The translations under genes were made by a program, and so were the position numbers. 7,453 nt of DNA. It comes from Alloprevotella tannerae (GTDB lineage Bacteria > Bacteroidota > Bacteroidia > Bacteroidales > Bacteroidaceae). Shown here one piece after another: positions 6,172 through 7,453 of this stretch (its first letter is position 1; each line of letters opens with the position of its first letter). The notes under the pieces were generated by a model, which saw only the letters and a program-made list of their open reading frames with translations, was not told the origin of the DNA and did not search any database. The DNA lies in assembly GCA_015259305.1 (NCBI GenBank), contig JABZGO010000082.1, positions 1 through 7,453 of the forward strand, in the 5' to 3' direction.

Positions 6172-7130
6172 AAGCTTTGGATTTTGTGGGTGTTTATTAG
6201 TGTGTATATTTTGTTCGTAATTAGGAAGAAGAGGACACCGGAGATCAACCCGCCGAAGACGTCAACCAAGTAGTGGGCCTCAATATAAACGGTAGAGCAA
6301 CACAATAATAGATATACGGGGAGGAAAGCCCAAGCCGTCTTGCGATGTGTCTTGAAGAGAATGATCATCAATAGCGTGCTGATGCCCACGTGAGAGGAGG
6401 GAAAGGCCGCCGTGGGGCGCTCTCCGCTGCTTTGTGTGAGTTCTACTAAGTCTTGGAAAAAGCCTTCGGGGCAGCCGACGGCGTGTAGTTCCGTATGATA
6501 TCGGAAATAGTCGTGGAGTTGCGGGAAAATGCCGGCGTGGATCTTGTCGAGGCCGACGGCATAAAAGTAATACTGCGGGCCGGCTACGGGCAAGAATAGA
6601 AAGACCACGTAGTAGAGGAAAAAGGAGGTGATGATGACGAACGCGTAGCGCTCAAACGTATCGCGCTTTACGAAATAGGGGAGTAAAGTCGTGGTTACGA
6701 TCATCGGAAAATAGGCGAAATAGCCGAAATGAAAGAGTTCGCTCCAGCCCTTTCCGGGTAAAAGTTGGCGAAAAACCATACTTGGTTGGCAGCCAAACCA
6801 ATCGTGATCGGCTGCAGCAAAGATGTAATCGAGATTATCAAAGAGGCGGTTGAATTCGTAGGTGTCCGAATACCAATAACCCAAGATCGTAAGCGGGAAA
6901 ATATTGCGCAAGATGCGCGTGGCTTCGCACGGCGCGGCGTAATTCAAACCCCAAATGCCGCCCAAAGCGATGACGATCATTGCGCGACCCATCAAGAGGC
7001 GCCAAGGTGCTTCCATTTGCGGCCAGAAATAGAAGATCAGTAGCGCCGTGAAAAGCGTATAGCCCAGCGTGACAACTTCGATGGGAAGCAGTCTTGCGCG
7101 TTTTTCTTGTATTTCAAAAAAAGCATTCAT
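6168..7130 (-). CDS. PAP2-superfamily membrane phosphatase / phosphotransferase
   Basis: This 320-residue protein has several membrane helices (about 17-36, 45-62, 134-153, 162-181, 249-260, 265-282, 288-304). The PAP2 catalytic core is near the C-terminus: PSSH at 244-247 and S279-T-V-Y-I-E-A-H286-Y-L-V-D290, where H247 and H286 would be the phosphoryl-transfer histidines and D290 the supporting acid. The classic first motif (K-x6-RP) is not clear; R238-P239 lies only five residues before PSSH, and the Arg of the usual SR...H motif is Thr. This pattern, plus GPQYY at 184-188, recalls the PAP2_3/Aur1-like branch, which includes inositol phosphorylceramide synthases. A lipid-phosphate phosphatase or a head-group transferase are both possible. 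ATG at 7128-7130 is preferred over an in-frame TTG at 7173-7175, whose AAGGAG lies only 1 nt away and whose extra residues are not membrane-like. The stop overlaps the peptidase start. Confidence 0.87.
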   Translation of the reverse strand: MNAFFEIQEKRARLLPIEVVTLGYTLFTALLIFYFWPQMEAPWRLLMGRAMIVIALGGIWGLNYAAPCEATRILRNIFPLTILGYWYSDTYEFNRLFDNLDYIFAAADHDWFGCQPSMVFRQLLPGKGWSELFHFGYFAYFPMIVTTTLLPYFVKRDTFERYAFVIITSFFLYYVVFLFLPVAGPQYYFYAVGLDKIHAGIFPQLHDYFRYHTELHAVGCPEGFFQDLVELTQSSGERPTAAFPSSHVGISTLLMIILFKTHRKTAWAFLPVYLLLCCSTVYIEAHYLVDVFGGLISGVLFFLITNKIYTLINTHKIQSL

Positions 7131-7236
7131 CCTATTTTGAGCATAGAGCGTCTTGTGGCCGTCGGGTGCTCGCAATCTCCTTACTTTGTATTTGCGGTCT
7201 TAACCTTTTGTGAGTATTGTTGAGAGAAATTGGTGG

Positions 7237-7267
7237 CAAAGATAGTGTTTGGGGGGTTAAAGGCAAA
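7237..7267 (-). promoter_or_regulatory. Bacteroidota-type promoter for the PAP2-peptidase operon
   Basis: Read on the minus strand, TTTG (7264-7267) is followed after 19 nt by TATCTTTG (7237-7244), the same -7 box as at the frd promoter and a full match to TTTG-N(19-21)-TAnnTTTG. Transcription would start near 7230, leaving a leader of about 100 nt before ATG 7130. The next gene in the unit has no promoter of its own because the coding regions overlap. Confidence 0.75.
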
Positions 7268-7453
7268 GGAAAGCATCGCTTTTGTTTGTCTCCTTGGCCG
7301 ATGAATTTGACATTTTGCACGTTTATTTCGCTTCGGCGGCGGCGCAAGGCGAGGCTGCGGCGGCTTTGTCGGTTGGCGCCGGGGCGTTGGTTGACAATTG
7401 GCGGCGCAGGACTTGTCGGGTGCGACTTTGTTAAAGTCTATGTTGTCTGTGGT
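7268..7453. other. Right-edge segment, no confirmed gene
   Basis: This GC-rich stretch lies upstream of the PAP2 promoter. One minus-strand frame is open from the window edge through 90 codons to TAA at 7181-7183, but it runs through the promoter and its product is Pro/Arg/Lys-rich, so it is probably not coding over its full length. A second minus frame ends in an Ala-rich tail (KAAAASPCAAAEAK, TAA near 7327), but it is closed upstream by another stop and has no ATG. A plus frame from ATG at 7301 stays open to the edge, with an Arg-rich start. None of these can be called without sequence beyond the window. Confidence 0.3.

Noticed and set aside
7131..7175. TTG start at 7173-7175 adding 15 residues to the PAP2 protein
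   Set aside because: ATG at 7128-7130 gives a natural N-terminus; the AAGGAG before TTG is 1 nt away, too close to act as a ribosome binding site.
7132..7347. Minus-strand 71-residue open frame upstream of PAP2
   Set aside because: It spans the promoter at 7237-7267 and the PAP2 leader, and its product is a basic, low-complexity sequence.

Overview
The window looks like a chromosomal piece from an anaerobic Bacteroidota bacterium, most likely order Bacteroidales. Three things point there. The fumarate reductase has the single-diheme-cytochrome (type B) layout. The genes lack strong Shine-Dalgarno sites and have AT-rich leaders. Two upstream sites match the Bacteroidota promoter form TTTG-N(19-21)-TAnnTTTG, both with the -7 box TATCTTTG. 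The genus cannot be fixed from the sequence. All five confident genes lie on the minus strand, in two transcription units, so the window is read from right to left.

Unit 1 (about 3899 down to 242) is frdC-frdA-frdB: membrane diheme cytochrome b, flavoprotein and iron-sulfur subunit of a quinol:fumarate reductase / succinate dehydrogenase. It has a promoter at 3867-3899, a leader of about 90 nt with a stem-loop at its start, short intergenic gaps (42 and 36 bp), and an intrinsic terminator just after frdB. In an anaerobe this complex would use menaquinol to reduce fumarate to succinate.

Unit 2 (about 7267 down to 4571) has a promoter at 7237-7267, a multi-pass PAP2-superfamily membrane protein, and a signal-peptide-bearing papain-like peptidase of the bleomycin hydrolase / PepC family. 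The two genes share an ATGA stop/start overlap. A strong intrinsic terminator follows after an unusually long 3' UTR of about 180 nt.

The roughly 670 bp between the units (about 3905-4572) has no convincing gene. It contains an ordered array in which a TCGTGAG/TCACGAG core recurs five times, the last four exactly 22 bp apart, plus a long-range inverted repeat. This is the least explained part of the window. The left edge (1-240) and right edge (7268-7453) have no supportable gene, although each may hold the end of a neighbouring one.
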